A stretch of 64,000 nt of DNA from Prosthecobacter dejongeii (GTDB lineage Bacteria > Verrucomicrobiota > Verrucomicrobiia > Verrucomicrobiales > Verrucomicrobiaceae), in assembly GCF_014203045.1 (NCBI RefSeq), contig NZ_JACHIF010000001.1:620001-684000 (forward strand), in the 5' to 3' direction. A program made the translations under genes and the position numbers. The first letter of the stretch is position 1, and every line of letters begins with the position of its first letter. Shown here piece by piece: positions 1-8,562 of this stretch. Under the pieces are notes generated by a model. It was given only the letters and a program-made list of their open reading frames with translations, ran no database searches and was not told where the DNA came from.

Positions 1-336
1 GTTGTTACCCAGGGATGTCAGATTTTGACCTTCCACAAAGCTGCTACCAGGGCCAGTGAAAAACACCTTGTAGTTAGGCGTAAATCGGCTGGACAGATTG
101 CTGGGTAAGCGGGAGGCAAGGTTGATCAGCTTACCTTTGTTAATCTGGATCAGTTTGGCAATGGCAGGGTCCAACTCCGGGCGGGAGACGGTCACCTCGA
201 CGACTTGGCCGACACTGGCTTGAGCCGGGCTGATGGTGATGATGCGGCTGAGCAGGAGAGGCGCAGCCTGGACGGAGGAAGCCACGGAGGCCAGGAAGCT
301 GGCGGCGATGGCAAGGAGGGTGGTGCGGCGTTTCAT
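1..336 (-). CDS. Secreted protein of unknown function, 3' part missing
   Basis: This is the first 112 codons of a leftward gene whose 3' part lies outside the window. The ATG at 336 opens MKRRTTLLAIAASFLASVAS, a typical Sec signal peptide that probably ends at the Ala-Ala near residue 25. The mature start reads like a short beta-sandwich lead-in (ISPAQASVGQVVEVTV), as often seen before Ig-like or IPT-like domains, but too little is present to name a fold. The frame stays open to base 1. It is divergent from the small gene that starts near 511. Confidence 0.6.
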   Translation of the reverse strand, partial: MKRRTTLLAIAASFLASVASSVQAAPLLLSRIITISPAQASVGQVVEVTVSRPELDPAIAKLIQINKGKLINLASRLPSNLSSRFTPNYKVFFTGPGSSFVEGQNLTSLGNN

Positions 337-510
337 GGGGATCGGTGCGTTAGATTTTGTAGATTGGGTGGGCAGCTCAGAGCCGCCCTTCACAGCCCAG
401 ATGCAGGTCGCCGTCAGGACTTGCGCAAAATCCGCAAAGTTTTTTTCTCAGGCCTTTTTCTATGGGAAAATCACCCTTCTAAGGCCACGGAACACCCCTG
501 GAAAAAAATA

Positions 511-864
511 ATGTTAATGGAACAGCACCCGCTTTGCACCTTGGTAATCCATGCCTGTATGAGCGCGCTCCCCTACCCTGTCGGCCAAAAGGTCGTCTGC
601 ATCCACGCCCACTTTCCAGAGGCCGCTCTGGAAGCCTTTGACCGCCTACCGGAGCAAAACGGCGTTTACACCATCCATGAAATCTTTTGGGCGAACGAGC
701 ACGCTACTGATCGCCCCATGCTGAGCGTGCGCCTCACGGAACTGCCCCCCATCCGCCAGGGTTGGGGCGGCTTCTCCCTGTGGCGATTCCGACTGCTGGA
801 GGATGAAAAGGAGCTGCGCCGCCGCGAACGTGTGAAGGAGCAGCAACAAACCTCCGAATCCTAA
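511..864 (+). CDS. Hypothetical protein, 117 aa
   Basis: This is a small cytoplasmic-looking protein with no signal peptide or membrane segment. Its C-terminal 25 residues are strongly charged (LLEDEKELRRRERVKEQQ), probably a helix. I do not recognise the family. The same frame is open upstream to 205, but that part crosses the signal-peptide region of the divergent gene and looks non-coding, so I place the start at the ATG at 511, with an in-frame ATG at 517 as an alternative. Neither has a strong ribosome binding site. The gene converges on the barrel-protein gene that ends at 871. Confidence 0.5.
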   Translation: MLMEQHPLCTLVIHACMSALPYPVGQKVVCIHAHFPEAALEAFDRLPEQNGVYTIHEIFWANEHATDRPMLSVRLTELPPIRQGWGGFSLWRFRLLEDEKELRRRERVKEQQQTSES

Positions 865-870
865 CCAACG

Positions 871-2139
871 TTAGAACTTGAGGGTGATTTGCCCAGCCAC
901 CAAATGGTGGCCCTCACGGCCAGCGCCTTCCCGTCCGGCCATGCTGTATTGCAGCTTCGCCTGGAGGTGGCGGCTAAAGCGGTAGCCCACAGAGAGATCC
1001 GCCCGCCAGCCGTCATTGTCCCAGGCCGTGTCAGTGCCTGGCAGATCGCCGAACCAACTTTGATTCCATCTCGTCGCCACCCACCACTGGGGGCCTAACT
1101 TGCGCTTCACTTCCACAAAGCCGCTCCAGACTCGGACTGCCGCTGCTCGATTGGCAATGCTTGAACCCACAAAACCAAAACCACCCGCATTGGGCGTCTC
1201 AAATCGGCTAGTCATCAGCTCTCCCCACACCTGCCAGGGACCATGAGCCCATGAAGCGTCCACACCCAAAGTAGTCTGGTTATAGTCACGCCGTCCCTCA
1301 TCCAGAAAAGGTGCCCCGCCTATGATCACCATGGGAGGGATGGTCGAGGCATCTGTCAGGTAAGGCCCATGGCTGTAAGAAGCGCCCAGATTCCACTCCG
1401 GGGCAGGCCGCAGGCCCACCCTGCCCGTGTAGGTGGTGCCCTCCCAGCCACCCTGAATCGCATCCCAATTTCGCGGAGCCGAAGACAGCGCCGCATTCTT
1501 CACTTCAAAGGCGTAGTCCACCGGACCCACTTGGCCAAACACCGACGCCCCCGTGGCATACGAAGGCCCCCAGATGATGGGCAGCCAAGTATCACGATTG
1601 TCCGGTTTGAACCGACGACCGGCGATGCCGCCCAGCGGCACGAAGGTCTCATCCGTCACCGGCAGCATGTCATTGTATGCCATGGGGGCAGTGATGAAGG
1701 GATTGTCCCACGACAAGCGGCGGCCCGTCCAGGAGCCAAAGGCGGTGGCAAACTTACCTAACCGGAAGTTGATCCAGCTTTTCTCCAGAGGTTTCCATTC
1801 GAGAAAGTATTCGTCTAGGCGCGTCTGCCCATCCGAGGCAAAACCGGGATCAAATCCCCGGTCCACCCGCATCTGCACATGGCCACGCAGATGTTCTGTG
1901 GCTTGGAGGTTTAGGAACAGCGTCAGGCGCGGATTGAAAAACAGATCGTCATCCGTATTTAGCAGGCCCATGGCCGGTGCATCGGGTGCGTACAGCTCCA
2001 GATCCATCAGACCCGAGAGATCGGCCCGAAACATCTGGTTAGGCGTGGCCACCGTCAGCGCCTCATCCACCGTCTCCAACACGGACTGGGCAGTGGCGGA
2101 AACCGTGCTGAAAAGCAAAAGGGCGAGAAGTTTTTTCAT
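871..2139 (-). CDS. Putative outer-membrane beta-barrel (porin-like) protein
   Basis: A 422-residue exported protein. It begins MKKLLALLLFSTVSATAQ, a signal peptide, followed by long alternating amphipathic stretches rich in Trp, Tyr and Gly, with plain barrel-strand patterns such as GQWWVATRWNQSWFG-type segments near the end. It terminates in the strand HHLVAGQITLKF with a C-terminal Phe, the classic signal for insertion of outer-membrane barrels. The frame is open further upstream, but the ATG at 2139 overlaps the stop of the cyclase gene by one base (TGATG), which implies translational coupling and fixes the start. It resembles alginate-export or phosphate-porin type barrels in general shape; the substrate is unknown. 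Confidence 0.65.
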   Translation of the reverse strand: MKKLLALLLFSTVSATAQSVLETVDEALTVATPNQMFRADLSGLMDLELYAPDAPAMGLLNTDDDLFFNPRLTLFLNLQATEHLRGHVQMRVDRGFDPGFASDGQTRLDEYFLEWKPLEKSWINFRLGKFATAFGSWTGRRLSWDNPFITAPMAYNDMLPVTDETFVPLGGIAGRRFKPDNRDTWLPIIWGPSYATGASVFGQVGPVDYAFEVKNAALSSAPRNWDAIQGGWEGTTYTGRVGLRPAPEWNLGASYSHGPYLTDASTIPPMVIIGGAPFLDEGRRDYNQTTLGVDASWAHGPWQVWGELMTSRFETPNAGGFGFVGSSIANRAAAVRVWSGFVEVKRKLGPQWWVATRWNQSWFGDLPGTDTAWDNDGWRADLSVGYRFSRHLQAKLQYSMAGREGAGREGHHLVAGQITLKF

Positions 2140-3842
2140 CAGACGGGGGAGGGGGCAATGACGATGCGGAAAGCGGTGACAGCATCTGCAAAACCTTTCA
2201 ACTTCAAAGGTTCTAGAGGCACTGAAGGGAAATTGGAAGACAGCCGTTGATGAGTAGCTGCATCCACCACGATCTCCCCCGCCGCCGCGCTGCTGCACAG
2301 ACGGGCTGCTAAATTCACATGCTCACCCACCACGGTGTAATCCGCACGGTTTTCCGCCCCGATGCAGCCGGCCACAACCGTGCCCGTAGCGATGCCAATG
2401 CCGATGCCCATCGGCTCATGGCTTTCCGCATTCAGCCGCTGGCGTTCGGCGATCATCTCCAGGGCACAGCTCACCGCATTCTGCGCATCGTCACCATGGC
2501 TCGCCGGGGCGCCGAACAGGATCATGATGGCGTCTCCAGCGAACTGGTTGATCACCCCATGCCAGCGATAAACCACCCGTGTCAGCGCCCCCATGTGATC
2601 ATTGAGCAGGGTGATGACCTCGCGCGGGTCCCGCCCTGCACTGAGAGCGGTATAACCACGAATGTCGCAAAACACCACCGTCACCTGGCGCAACTCCCCA
2701 CCGAGCTGGATGCTGCCCGCCATGAGCTGCTCAGCCACGCGTGCATCCGCCACCATGCTCAGCACGGAGTGGTAGCGCTCCTTCAGCTCCAGTCCTGCCG
2801 TCATGTCATTGAAGGACTCCGTCAGCGCGGCCAGCTCATCTGTCCTCCCACGCTCCAGTCGCACTTTTAGATTTCCCGCTCTCACCGCATTGGTCGCCGT
2901 CACCAGCTCGCCAATAGGCTTCGACAACTGCGCCGCAAACAACCACCCCGCCACGGAAGCCAGCAGCAGCGCCACAGACCCGATGCCGACCACGCGCCAC
3001 TGCAATCCTTTTTGTTGGGCCTGAAGCTCCTCCAAAGAAAACACACTCACCAACCAGGCGGCAGGAAAGCGAGACGCCGCATTCAGCAGATGCGCATGCG
3101 CCAGGTAGTCCGTCCCCTCCTGCTGAAAGGAAAACTCCACTTGCTCCACCGTCGGCTCCAGAGCCTTCAGGGGTGCGGCGGCGGCCTGGGGGAGGCTGGC
3201 CCCGAGAAGCTGCCCCTGCGTCCAAAAAGCCGCCTGCAAAGGCTGGTTTCCCTGGCCGCCCAGCACCGGCATCAGCCTCCGTACACTTTGCCCCAGGAAC
3301 AGGGTGCCCACGGTCTGGTCAAAGTTCCGAATGTGCAGGGCCAGCACCCGATGCAGATCCTGCCCGCCTTCAAAACCCGGCAGCAGGACAAAACCCACCT
3401 GCGCCTGAGTTTGCTCTTCGGGCAGGGTTTTAGAGACGGTTTCCAACTGCACCGTCAGGGCCCTTTCAGCCGCCTCTTGGAAGTGCCCTGAACGACTGCC
3501 CTCCGGCGGCGGCATCAGGCCAGTCTGGGCACTGGCGAGGCGAAAAAAATCAAACTCTGCCAGCCGCAGTTCATCTGCTGCCACTTGGTAAGTTTCTGGG
3601 TCTCCCTCCTCAAGGGCGGCAAAGAGCCGCACGGACTCCGCTAGCCGAGCCGCCTGCTTCCGGGCCAGTTGCAGCTGCGCCTCCTGCTCCACGCGAAAAG
3701 CGGCCATCTGCTGGCTGAAAAGCGTGTCCACCATGCTCCGGTAGGACGCACTGTTTTGCGACTGCGCCACCATCAGCACTGCCGCTGTCGTGCCGGCGAC
3801 CACTCCCAGAATGGCCTGCTGAAGCTTGGCACGAAAGGTCAT
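2139..3842 (-). CDS. Membrane-bound class III adenylate/guanylate cyclase with HAMP domain
   Basis: A 567-residue sensor cyclase. It has one membrane helix near residues 10-26, an extracytoplasmic sensory region of about 250 residues, a second helix near 280-304, a HAMP linker (about 301-353) and a class III cyclase domain from about 385 to 545. The two metal-binding aspartates are present (D393 in FCDIRGYTAL and D437 in FAGDAIMILFG), as are the transition-state Asn510 and Arg514 (VNLAARL). The usual substrate-selecting Lys before the second metal site is Gln433 (NQFAGD), and the paired Asp/Thr is Glu507 (VVGEHVN), so activity and ATP/GTP preference are open. It lies 15 bp after the cupredoxin gene and is coupled to the following barrel gene. 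Confidence 0.85.
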   Translation of the reverse strand: MTFRAKLQQAILGVVAGTTAAVLMVAQSQNSASYRSMVDTLFSQQMAAFRVEQEAQLQLARKQAARLAESVRLFAALEEGDPETYQVAADELRLAEFDFFRLASAQTGLMPPPEGSRSGHFQEAAERALTVQLETVSKTLPEEQTQAQVGFVLLPGFEGGQDLHRVLALHIRNFDQTVGTLFLGQSVRRLMPVLGGQGNQPLQAAFWTQGQLLGASLPQAAAAPLKALEPTVEQVEFSFQQEGTDYLAHAHLLNAASRFPAAWLVSVFSLEELQAQQKGLQWRVVGIGSVALLLASVAGWLFAAQLSKPIGELVTATNAVRAGNLKVRLERGRTDELAALTESFNDMTAGLELKERYHSVLSMVADARVAEQLMAGSIQLGGELRQVTVVFCDIRGYTALSAGRDPREVITLLNDHMGALTRVVYRWHGVINQFAGDAIMILFGAPASHGDDAQNAVSCALEMIAERQRLNAESHEPMGIGIGIATGTVVAGCIGAENRADYTVVGEHVNLAARLCSSAAAGEIVVDAATHQRLSSNFPSVPLEPLKLKGFADAVTAFRIVIAPSPV

Positions 3843-3857
3843 GGCACAGTGGGGAAA

Positions 3858-4502
3858 TTATCGTGACAACTGAGCGGAGGCCGTCTTTCCCTCCGTCACC
3901 GTCACCTGACCCTGCACCGTTTTTTCAGAGGGCAGCAGGGCTTTGATCTGGTAGCTGCCCGCAGGCACGCCGCTGATCTTGAATCGCCCCTGCGCATCCG
4001 TCACGGCAAACCAGGGCGTGTCCAGTACCAGCACCCGGCAGCGCATGTGCTGGTGGATCTCGCAGTAGATTTTGACCAGGCCCGCTTTGTCAAATTGGAT
4101 GCGAGGGCTGGGCTCATTCTTGCGAAAGCGCCCCAGGTCAAAGCGGCGGATTTTGGAATAACTAAAAACGTTGTGAAATTCATCATCGCCATTGGGGAAC
4201 TCCGCACTCGCACCTTTTTGCAAAGCCACGAGAGATGGACGAAACTGGTAGCCGCGTTGCTGGATCTTCACCACTTCACCTGTGCGTGTTTGTGGATAAT
4301 CACCCGTGCTGGTTTCCAGCCACACAATGGCCACCCCTGGCTCTTCCCCTTCGATGGGTTTCACCGTCTTCGGTTTGTATCCCGCATCCACCGCCGGTGG
4401 GCGCTGGCTATCCAGCACCACCGTGCCCTGCACCCCACCTGCGGCCATAGCAGACAGACTCCAGGAAAGAACGATCAGGGGTATGAGAAGCAGAGCCTTC
4501 AT
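3858..4502 (-). CDS. Exported plastocyanin/cupredoxin-like copper protein
   Basis: A 214-residue protein with a signal peptide (MKALLLIPLIVLSWSLSAMA). The middle part resembles a cupredoxin with a full type 1 copper ligand set: His110 (EFHNVFS), then Cys147, His150 and Met153 in YCEIHQHM. The last 50 or so residues (AVTDAQGRFKISGVPAGSYQ) form a carboxypeptidase-regulatory-like beta-sandwich, a common partner of such cupredoxins. It probably sits in the periplasm and carries electrons or binds copper. It follows the 5424-4549 barrel gene by 46 bp and precedes the cyclase by 15 bp, so the genes are probably co-transcribed; copper or redox state is a plausible input for the cyclase, but that is inference. 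Confidence 0.8.
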   Translation of the reverse strand: MKALLLIPLIVLSWSLSAMAAGGVQGTVVLDSQRPPAVDAGYKPKTVKPIEGEEPGVAIVWLETSTGDYPQTRTGEVVKIQQRGYQFRPSLVALQKGASAEFPNGDDEFHNVFSYSKIRRFDLGRFRKNEPSPRIQFDKAGLVKIYCEIHQHMRCRVLVLDTPWFAVTDAQGRFKISGVPAGSYQIKALLPSEKTVQGQVTVTEGKTASAQLSR

Positions 4503-4548
4503 CGCGGGCTATGAAAGCCGCGTTTTCACTCCCTGCCAACTGCGAAGG

Positions 4549-5424
4549 TCAAAACGACCAACGCACATTCAGAGCACCGAAGGGAGCTGGGTCGAGATTT
4601 TCATCCACCCGCACGCGCTCTTGCTCATCGCGGATTTCAAATTCACCCCCGAAATTGATCCCCCCACGCAGAGATACCGTCAGTTTATCCGTCGCTTTCC
4701 AGATGATGGAGGCCGCACTCTGCCAGCCTGAGACTGCAAGGGTATTCGTCCCATCGTTGCGGTCCAGATCCCAAGAGCCACCGCTGGGGTAAAGGCTGAG
4801 GCTGAGCGTTAGTGGCTCACTCACCTGGTAACCCAGCACCATGAACGGTGGCGTCACCTGCACAATCCAATCTCCAGGCCGCCAGATGAAACCCAGCGCC
4901 GGCAGCAGCGTGCCATCCTCGTTCGCATAACTGGCGAAGACACCGCCAGCAATGGTGAAGGTCTTCGTAAATTCATACCCGATCAAGCCCAAGGCTGAGA
5001 TCTGGAAATCATCCAGCGAGATGCCATTGAAGTCTGTGCCCAGACCTGGAGTGACGAATCCCAGCCCCCACCAGTCACTGGTGGGCGAGTTCCAGAAATA
5101 GGCTATCTGAGCTTCAAGCGTGTGCAGGTCCAGCCTGTCACCTGGATCAAAGTTGATCTGCGTGAGATTGTAGCCCAGCGAGGTGCTCAAACGCCCGCCT
5201 TCACCCACCTTCGTGCTCCACACCGGGATGATGGTGCGGACTTCAAACATTTCCAAACTGCCCCGCAAGCTGCCATCGAAATCCTGTTGCCCGATGAAGG
5301 TGGTATCCACCATGTAACCGGGGCGGCCAAAGCCAAAAGCAGCCGGGTCGATCAGTTCAGCCGCAGGCAGAGAAGCCGCCAGAGAACAAGCAGCACAGAG
5401 GGAAAGCGTGAATTTGAGGGGCAT
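4549..5424 (-). CDS. Putative outer-membrane beta-barrel protein (DUF6268-like)
   Basis: A 291-residue exported protein with a signal peptide ending near ASLPAAE (residue 22). The rest is a run of amphipathic beta strands with Gly, Trp and Tyr turns, ending in FGALNVRWSF, a C-terminal Phe barrel signature. The shape is like small outer-membrane proteins annotated as DUF6268, but I assign that from memory and with reserve. It is the first gene of the leftward operon that continues with the cupredoxin, cyclase and second barrel. No transporter or enzyme motif is visible. Confidence 0.55.
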   Translation of the reverse strand: MPLKFTLSLCAACSLAASLPAAELIDPAAFGFGRPGYMVDTTFIGQQDFDGSLRGSLEMFEVRTIIPVWSTKVGEGGRLSTSLGYNLTQINFDPGDRLDLHTLEAQIAYFWNSPTSDWWGLGFVTPGLGTDFNGISLDDFQISALGLIGYEFTKTFTIAGGVFASYANEDGTLLPALGFIWRPGDWIVQVTPPFMVLGYQVSEPLTLSLSLYPSGGSWDLDRNDGTNTLAVSGWQSAASIIWKATDKLTVSLRGGINFGGEFEIRDEQERVRVDENLDPAPFGALNVRWSF

Positions 5425-5490
5425 GGCTTTTTGAGCAACGCCAGCCCCCCACTGATGGACGCAAAGGAATGTCTTTACGCCGCGCCCGAA

Positions 5491-7377
5491 TTACACCCGA
5501 CTCCAGCGCTGGAAGGTTTCGATGGCTTCATACTCCGCCAGCCCCAGGGCATCGTAGTTCCGGGCGTTTTGCCGGTTTGATTCTGGCGAGGCCAGTTCCA
5601 GGCTGGAAAGAGAACCGTAACGGGACAGCGCGCGGCCTTTACGCCCGAGCTGCATGGGGCTGAGCGGCACCGCCATGTCAATCTCATGTGCCGCGAGCGG
5701 CTTCTCCTTGCCGCGATAAAGCCACAGACTGGTATTTCCAGACCAGTCTTCCGTCTTGCAGGCTTTGAGGGCCGCCTCCAAAACTTTAAAGCAGATACCC
5801 GCCACACTGCTGGGGTCTGCCGCATCCCCCGTCGCATAGATCTGGTGCGGTTTGTTTTCCCGCAGCAGGGCCGCCAGGGCCTCCACGTCCGCTTCCGTGC
5901 TTTTAAAGCGGCGGTAACGGCCCTGCTCATAAAACGGCAGGTCCAGGAATGTCACATGATCATTCGCCACATTGCAGGCGTGGGCTGCATCCCGCAGTTC
6001 CCCACGCAGGATGAGGCCCTTGAGCTGACGCAGCACAGGGGTGTCTTCGCCAAATTCACCTTTCTCCTCAAGCAGGCGCAGCACCTCACGGGCATAGGCG
6101 GTCTGGTTTTGCCAGGCCGGACTGTCTTCCACGATGCCTGCCAGCTCCAGCAAAGTGCCGGCGAATTTGTCCGCCTCGCTGTCGGCAATGCGCAGGCTGC
6201 CACTGGTCAGCGCCACGATACGCACATCATGCCCTTGCTCGACAAGTCGCTCGATCGTGCTGCCCATGGCCACGATGGCGTCCTGCGGCTCAGGGCTGAA
6301 AACGAGCACGCGTTTCGGGTAAGGCGTCGCCCGTTCAGGACGGTAGGTATCGTCCTCGTTCGGCTTGCCACCCGGCCAGCCCGTGATGGTGTGCTGGAGC
6401 TGGTTGAAGATGCGGATGTTGAGCTGATAAGCCGGACCTTGTTCCGAGAGGAGATCGCTGAGGCCATGTTCATTGTAGTGCTCATCCGTCAGCTTCAGCA
6501 CCGGGCGCTTCGTTTTAAAGGCCTGCCAAGTCACCGCGCGGCGGGTCTCACGCGGCGTCCAGGAAACCGGACCAACGAGCCATGGCAACTTCACCCGCGT
6601 CAGCTCGCGAGAGGCACCTACATCAATGAAAAAACGGGCATCGGGATGATCCTGCAAAAAGGAGGCGGAGATGGCCTCCGTGACTTCGCCTTCTACGGCC
6701 TTGGCCACCATCTCGGCCTTGTTTTCACCCCAGGCCATCAGCACCAGCTTCTTGCCCCGCAGGATGGTGCCCACCCCCATGGTGATGGCAAAATGAGGCA
6801 CATTTTCTTCACCGCGAAAGTCAGCCGCAGCGTCCTGGCGCGTCACGCGGTCCAGCGTGATGCGGCGTGTCAGAGAGTCCCGGCTGGAGCCCGGCTCGTT
6901 GAAACCGATGTGGCCCGTACGCCCGATACCGAGGATCTGGAAATCAATGCCGCCCGCAGCATCCATCTTTTCTTCATACTCACGGCAATGGGCAAAGACC
7001 TGGTCCCCAGGAACGAGACCGCTGGGGATGTTGATGTTCGCCTTTGGGATATCAATGTGATCAAAAATCTGCTCCCGCATGAAGCAGGCATAGCTTTCTG
7101 GATGGTCACCCCCGAGGCCGTAGTATTCGTCGAGGTTGAAGGTGATGACGTTTTTGAAGCTCAGGCCCTCTTCCTTATGCAGGCGGATCAACTCGCGGTA
7201 AAAAGGCACGGGCGTGGAACCTGTGGCCATACCAAGCACCACATTTTTCCCCTCTTTAGCACGCTCTTCGATCAACGCCTTGACCTCGGCTGCGAGGGCC
7301 TTTGCTGCCGCTCCAGAGTTGGGAAAAATGTGCGTGGGGATGTGCTCGTAGGACTCAGCAAGGGTGCGGCGGGACAT
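5491..7377 (-). CDS. nagB: Glucosamine-6-phosphate deaminase fused to a degenerate PIG-L/LmbE domain
   Basis: A 628-residue long-form NagB. Residues 1-280 carry the deaminase/isomerase fold: the phosphate loop GMATGSTP, the base Asp83 (FNLDEYYGL) and His156/Glu161 in GIGRTGHIGFNEPGS. This converts glucosamine-6-phosphate to fructose-6-phosphate and ammonia in amino-sugar catabolism. Residues 350-600 match the C-terminal PIG-L deacetylase-like domain typical of long-form NagB in Bacteroidetes and relatives, including a YRGKEKP-type segment and EIDMAVPLSP. The zinc motif, normally SPHPDD, reads SPEPQDA at 361-367, and the later His motif (DPHGTH type) reads DPSSVAG at 521-527, so the domain is probably not a metal deacetylase. 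The ATG at 7377 is the only sensible start. Confidence 0.9.
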   Translation of the reverse strand: MSRRTLAESYEHIPTHIFPNSGAAAKALAAEVKALIEERAKEGKNVVLGMATGSTPVPFYRELIRLHKEEGLSFKNVITFNLDEYYGLGGDHPESYACFMREQIFDHIDIPKANINIPSGLVPGDQVFAHCREYEEKMDAAGGIDFQILGIGRTGHIGFNEPGSSRDSLTRRITLDRVTRQDAAADFRGEENVPHFAITMGVGTILRGKKLVLMAWGENKAEMVAKAVEGEVTEAISASFLQDHPDARFFIDVGASRELTRVKLPWLVGPVSWTPRETRRAVTWQAFKTKRPVLKLTDEHYNEHGLSDLLSEQGPAYQLNIRIFNQLQHTITGWPGGKPNEDDTYRPERATPYPKRVLVFSPEPQDAIVAMGSTIERLVEQGHDVRIVALTSGSLRIADSEADKFAGTLLELAGIVEDSPAWQNQTAYAREVLRLLEEKGEFGEDTPVLRQLKGLILRGELRDAAHACNVANDHVTFLDLPFYEQGRYRRFKSTEADVEALAALLRENKPHQIYATGDAADPSSVAGICFKVLEAALKACKTEDWSGNTSLWLYRGKEKPLAAHEIDMAVPLSPMQLGRKGRALSRYGSLSSLELASPESNRQNARNYDALGLAEYEAIETFQRWSRV

Positions 7378-7554
7378 GGTCAGAGGCGGTGGTTGGGGGA
7401 GGAAAGTCGGTTGTTCGTTTCAAACGACCCGCCAATCCATACGCGGATTCTGGCGATGTTTCATCAGCACTCAACACCGAACCTTGACCCACGGCAGTAT
7501 CTGCGTGTGCGGCTCACGTATTCCTGTGACTGAAAGCCAGGGCACAGCCCCAGT

Positions 7555-8184
7555 TTAACGATTGCGCACCACTCCCACGGTTTTGCCGCAGGCCTCCCGG
7601 ACTTTTTCCCACTGCCCTTCCTGGATCCACTCGCGTTTCGCCATCCAGGTCCCACCACAGGCGACGATGCTGGGATTTTTCAGGTAACTCGGCAAATTGT
7701 CAAAGCTCACCCCACCCGTAGGGAGGAACTGCATTTTCGGGAAGGGTCCAGCAAGAGCCTCGATCGCACTGATGCCGCCGAAGGCATGGCTAGGGAAAAA
7801 CTTCACCAGCGAAACCCCCAGATTCTGCGCCTGCATGATCTCGGTGGGTGTGACGGCTCCTGGGATGACCAGCACGTCCCGGCGGCGGCCATGACGCAGG
7901 ATGTTTTCATCCAACCCAGGCGTGACGATGAAACGCACCCCGAGACGCCAGGCCGCGTCAAATTGCGCCAAGGTTGTCACCGTGCCTGCCCCCACGATCA
8001 TGTCCCGCCGATCAATGATGCGTTCCAACGCGGCGAGTGAGTCTGGCGTACGCAAGGTCACTTCCACAATCGGCAATCCACCTGCCACAAGAGCATCTGA
8101 AAGAGGCTTAGCCGTCTTTAGATCATCAATGACGACGGTAGGAATGATGCGGTGGTGGGCGAGGAGATCAATGCTCTCGTTCAT
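7555..8184 (-). CDS. eda: 2-dehydro-3-deoxy-phosphogluconate aldolase / 4-hydroxy-2-oxoglutarate aldolase
   Basis: A 209-residue cytosolic class I aldolase of the KDPG family, near the usual 200-215 residue length. It cleaves 2-keto-3-deoxy-6-phosphogluconate to pyruvate and glyceraldehyde-3-phosphate, or a related keto-acid. The catalytic Glu41 lies in VEVTLRTP, the Schiff-base Lys128 in VSLVKFFPSHAFGG, and the phosphate-binding PTGGV is near residues 156-160. GAGTV (65-69) is the standard glycine loop. It precedes nagB on the same strand with a 177-bp gap that shows no clear promoter, so shared transcription is possible but unproven. The exact substrate (KDPG, KDPGal or HOG) cannot be told from sequence alone. 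Confidence 0.88.
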   Translation of the reverse strand: MNESIDLLAHHRIIPTVVIDDLKTAKPLSDALVAGGLPIVEVTLRTPDSLAALERIIDRRDMIVGAGTVTTLAQFDAAWRLGVRFIVTPGLDENILRHGRRRDVLVIPGAVTPTEIMQAQNLGVSLVKFFPSHAFGGISAIEALAGPFPKMQFLPTGGVSFDNLPSYLKNPSIVACGGTWMAKREWIQEGQWEKVREACGKTVGVVRNR

Positions 8185-8562
8185 AAAGTGGCGGGGGTAT
8201 CACAGAGTCTTCCCCCTGTACCGGGATCCACTACGCAAGTTACACAAAATCTTCACACAACAGAGAATGCTCCCTGTCACATGAGTGCATCATCCATTGA
8301 GGCAGACTCATGATCACTCCCTTCCAAATATTTAGTTAGACTAGATCCCCGTAGATCTTTTTAGCAAAGGCCTCTGGCAGCATCCAAGACCGTTTTCAAA
8401 GCCGCCTCTTCCCCCTCGTGAAACCCCTCAGGCTCGACTGACTTCGGGGTCATTTTCCGGCCACAGAACTACCGCCAGCAGCATCTCCCTATAAAAATGC
8501 TGGAATGTACCCCCTTCACTCGTAGTCTTACGCTCCCCCAACCCGCCAACTTTCCCCCCGCT
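8185..8562 (+). other. Intergenic region upstream of the giant repeat protein gene
   Basis: This 378-bp stretch between the divergent aldolase gene and the repeat-protein gene shows no plausible gene. The rightward frame is open from 8497, but that part has no protein character. A TATAAA hexamer at 8490-8495 could be a -10 element giving a 5' leader of about 60 bases, but no matching -35 box is seen. Promoters for both flanking genes must lie here. Confidence 0.35.

Noticed and set aside
205-510. Upstream extension of the small gene at 511-864
   Set aside because: It crosses the signal-peptide region of the divergent secreted protein and has no protein-like composition; the gene most likely starts at 511 or 517.
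5686-7533. A 615-codon rightward open frame opposite nagB
   Set aside because: It is the antisense shadow of a well-conserved GC-rich gene. Its translation is rich in His, Arg and Gln without any fold signal, and nagB has catalytic motifs on the other strand.
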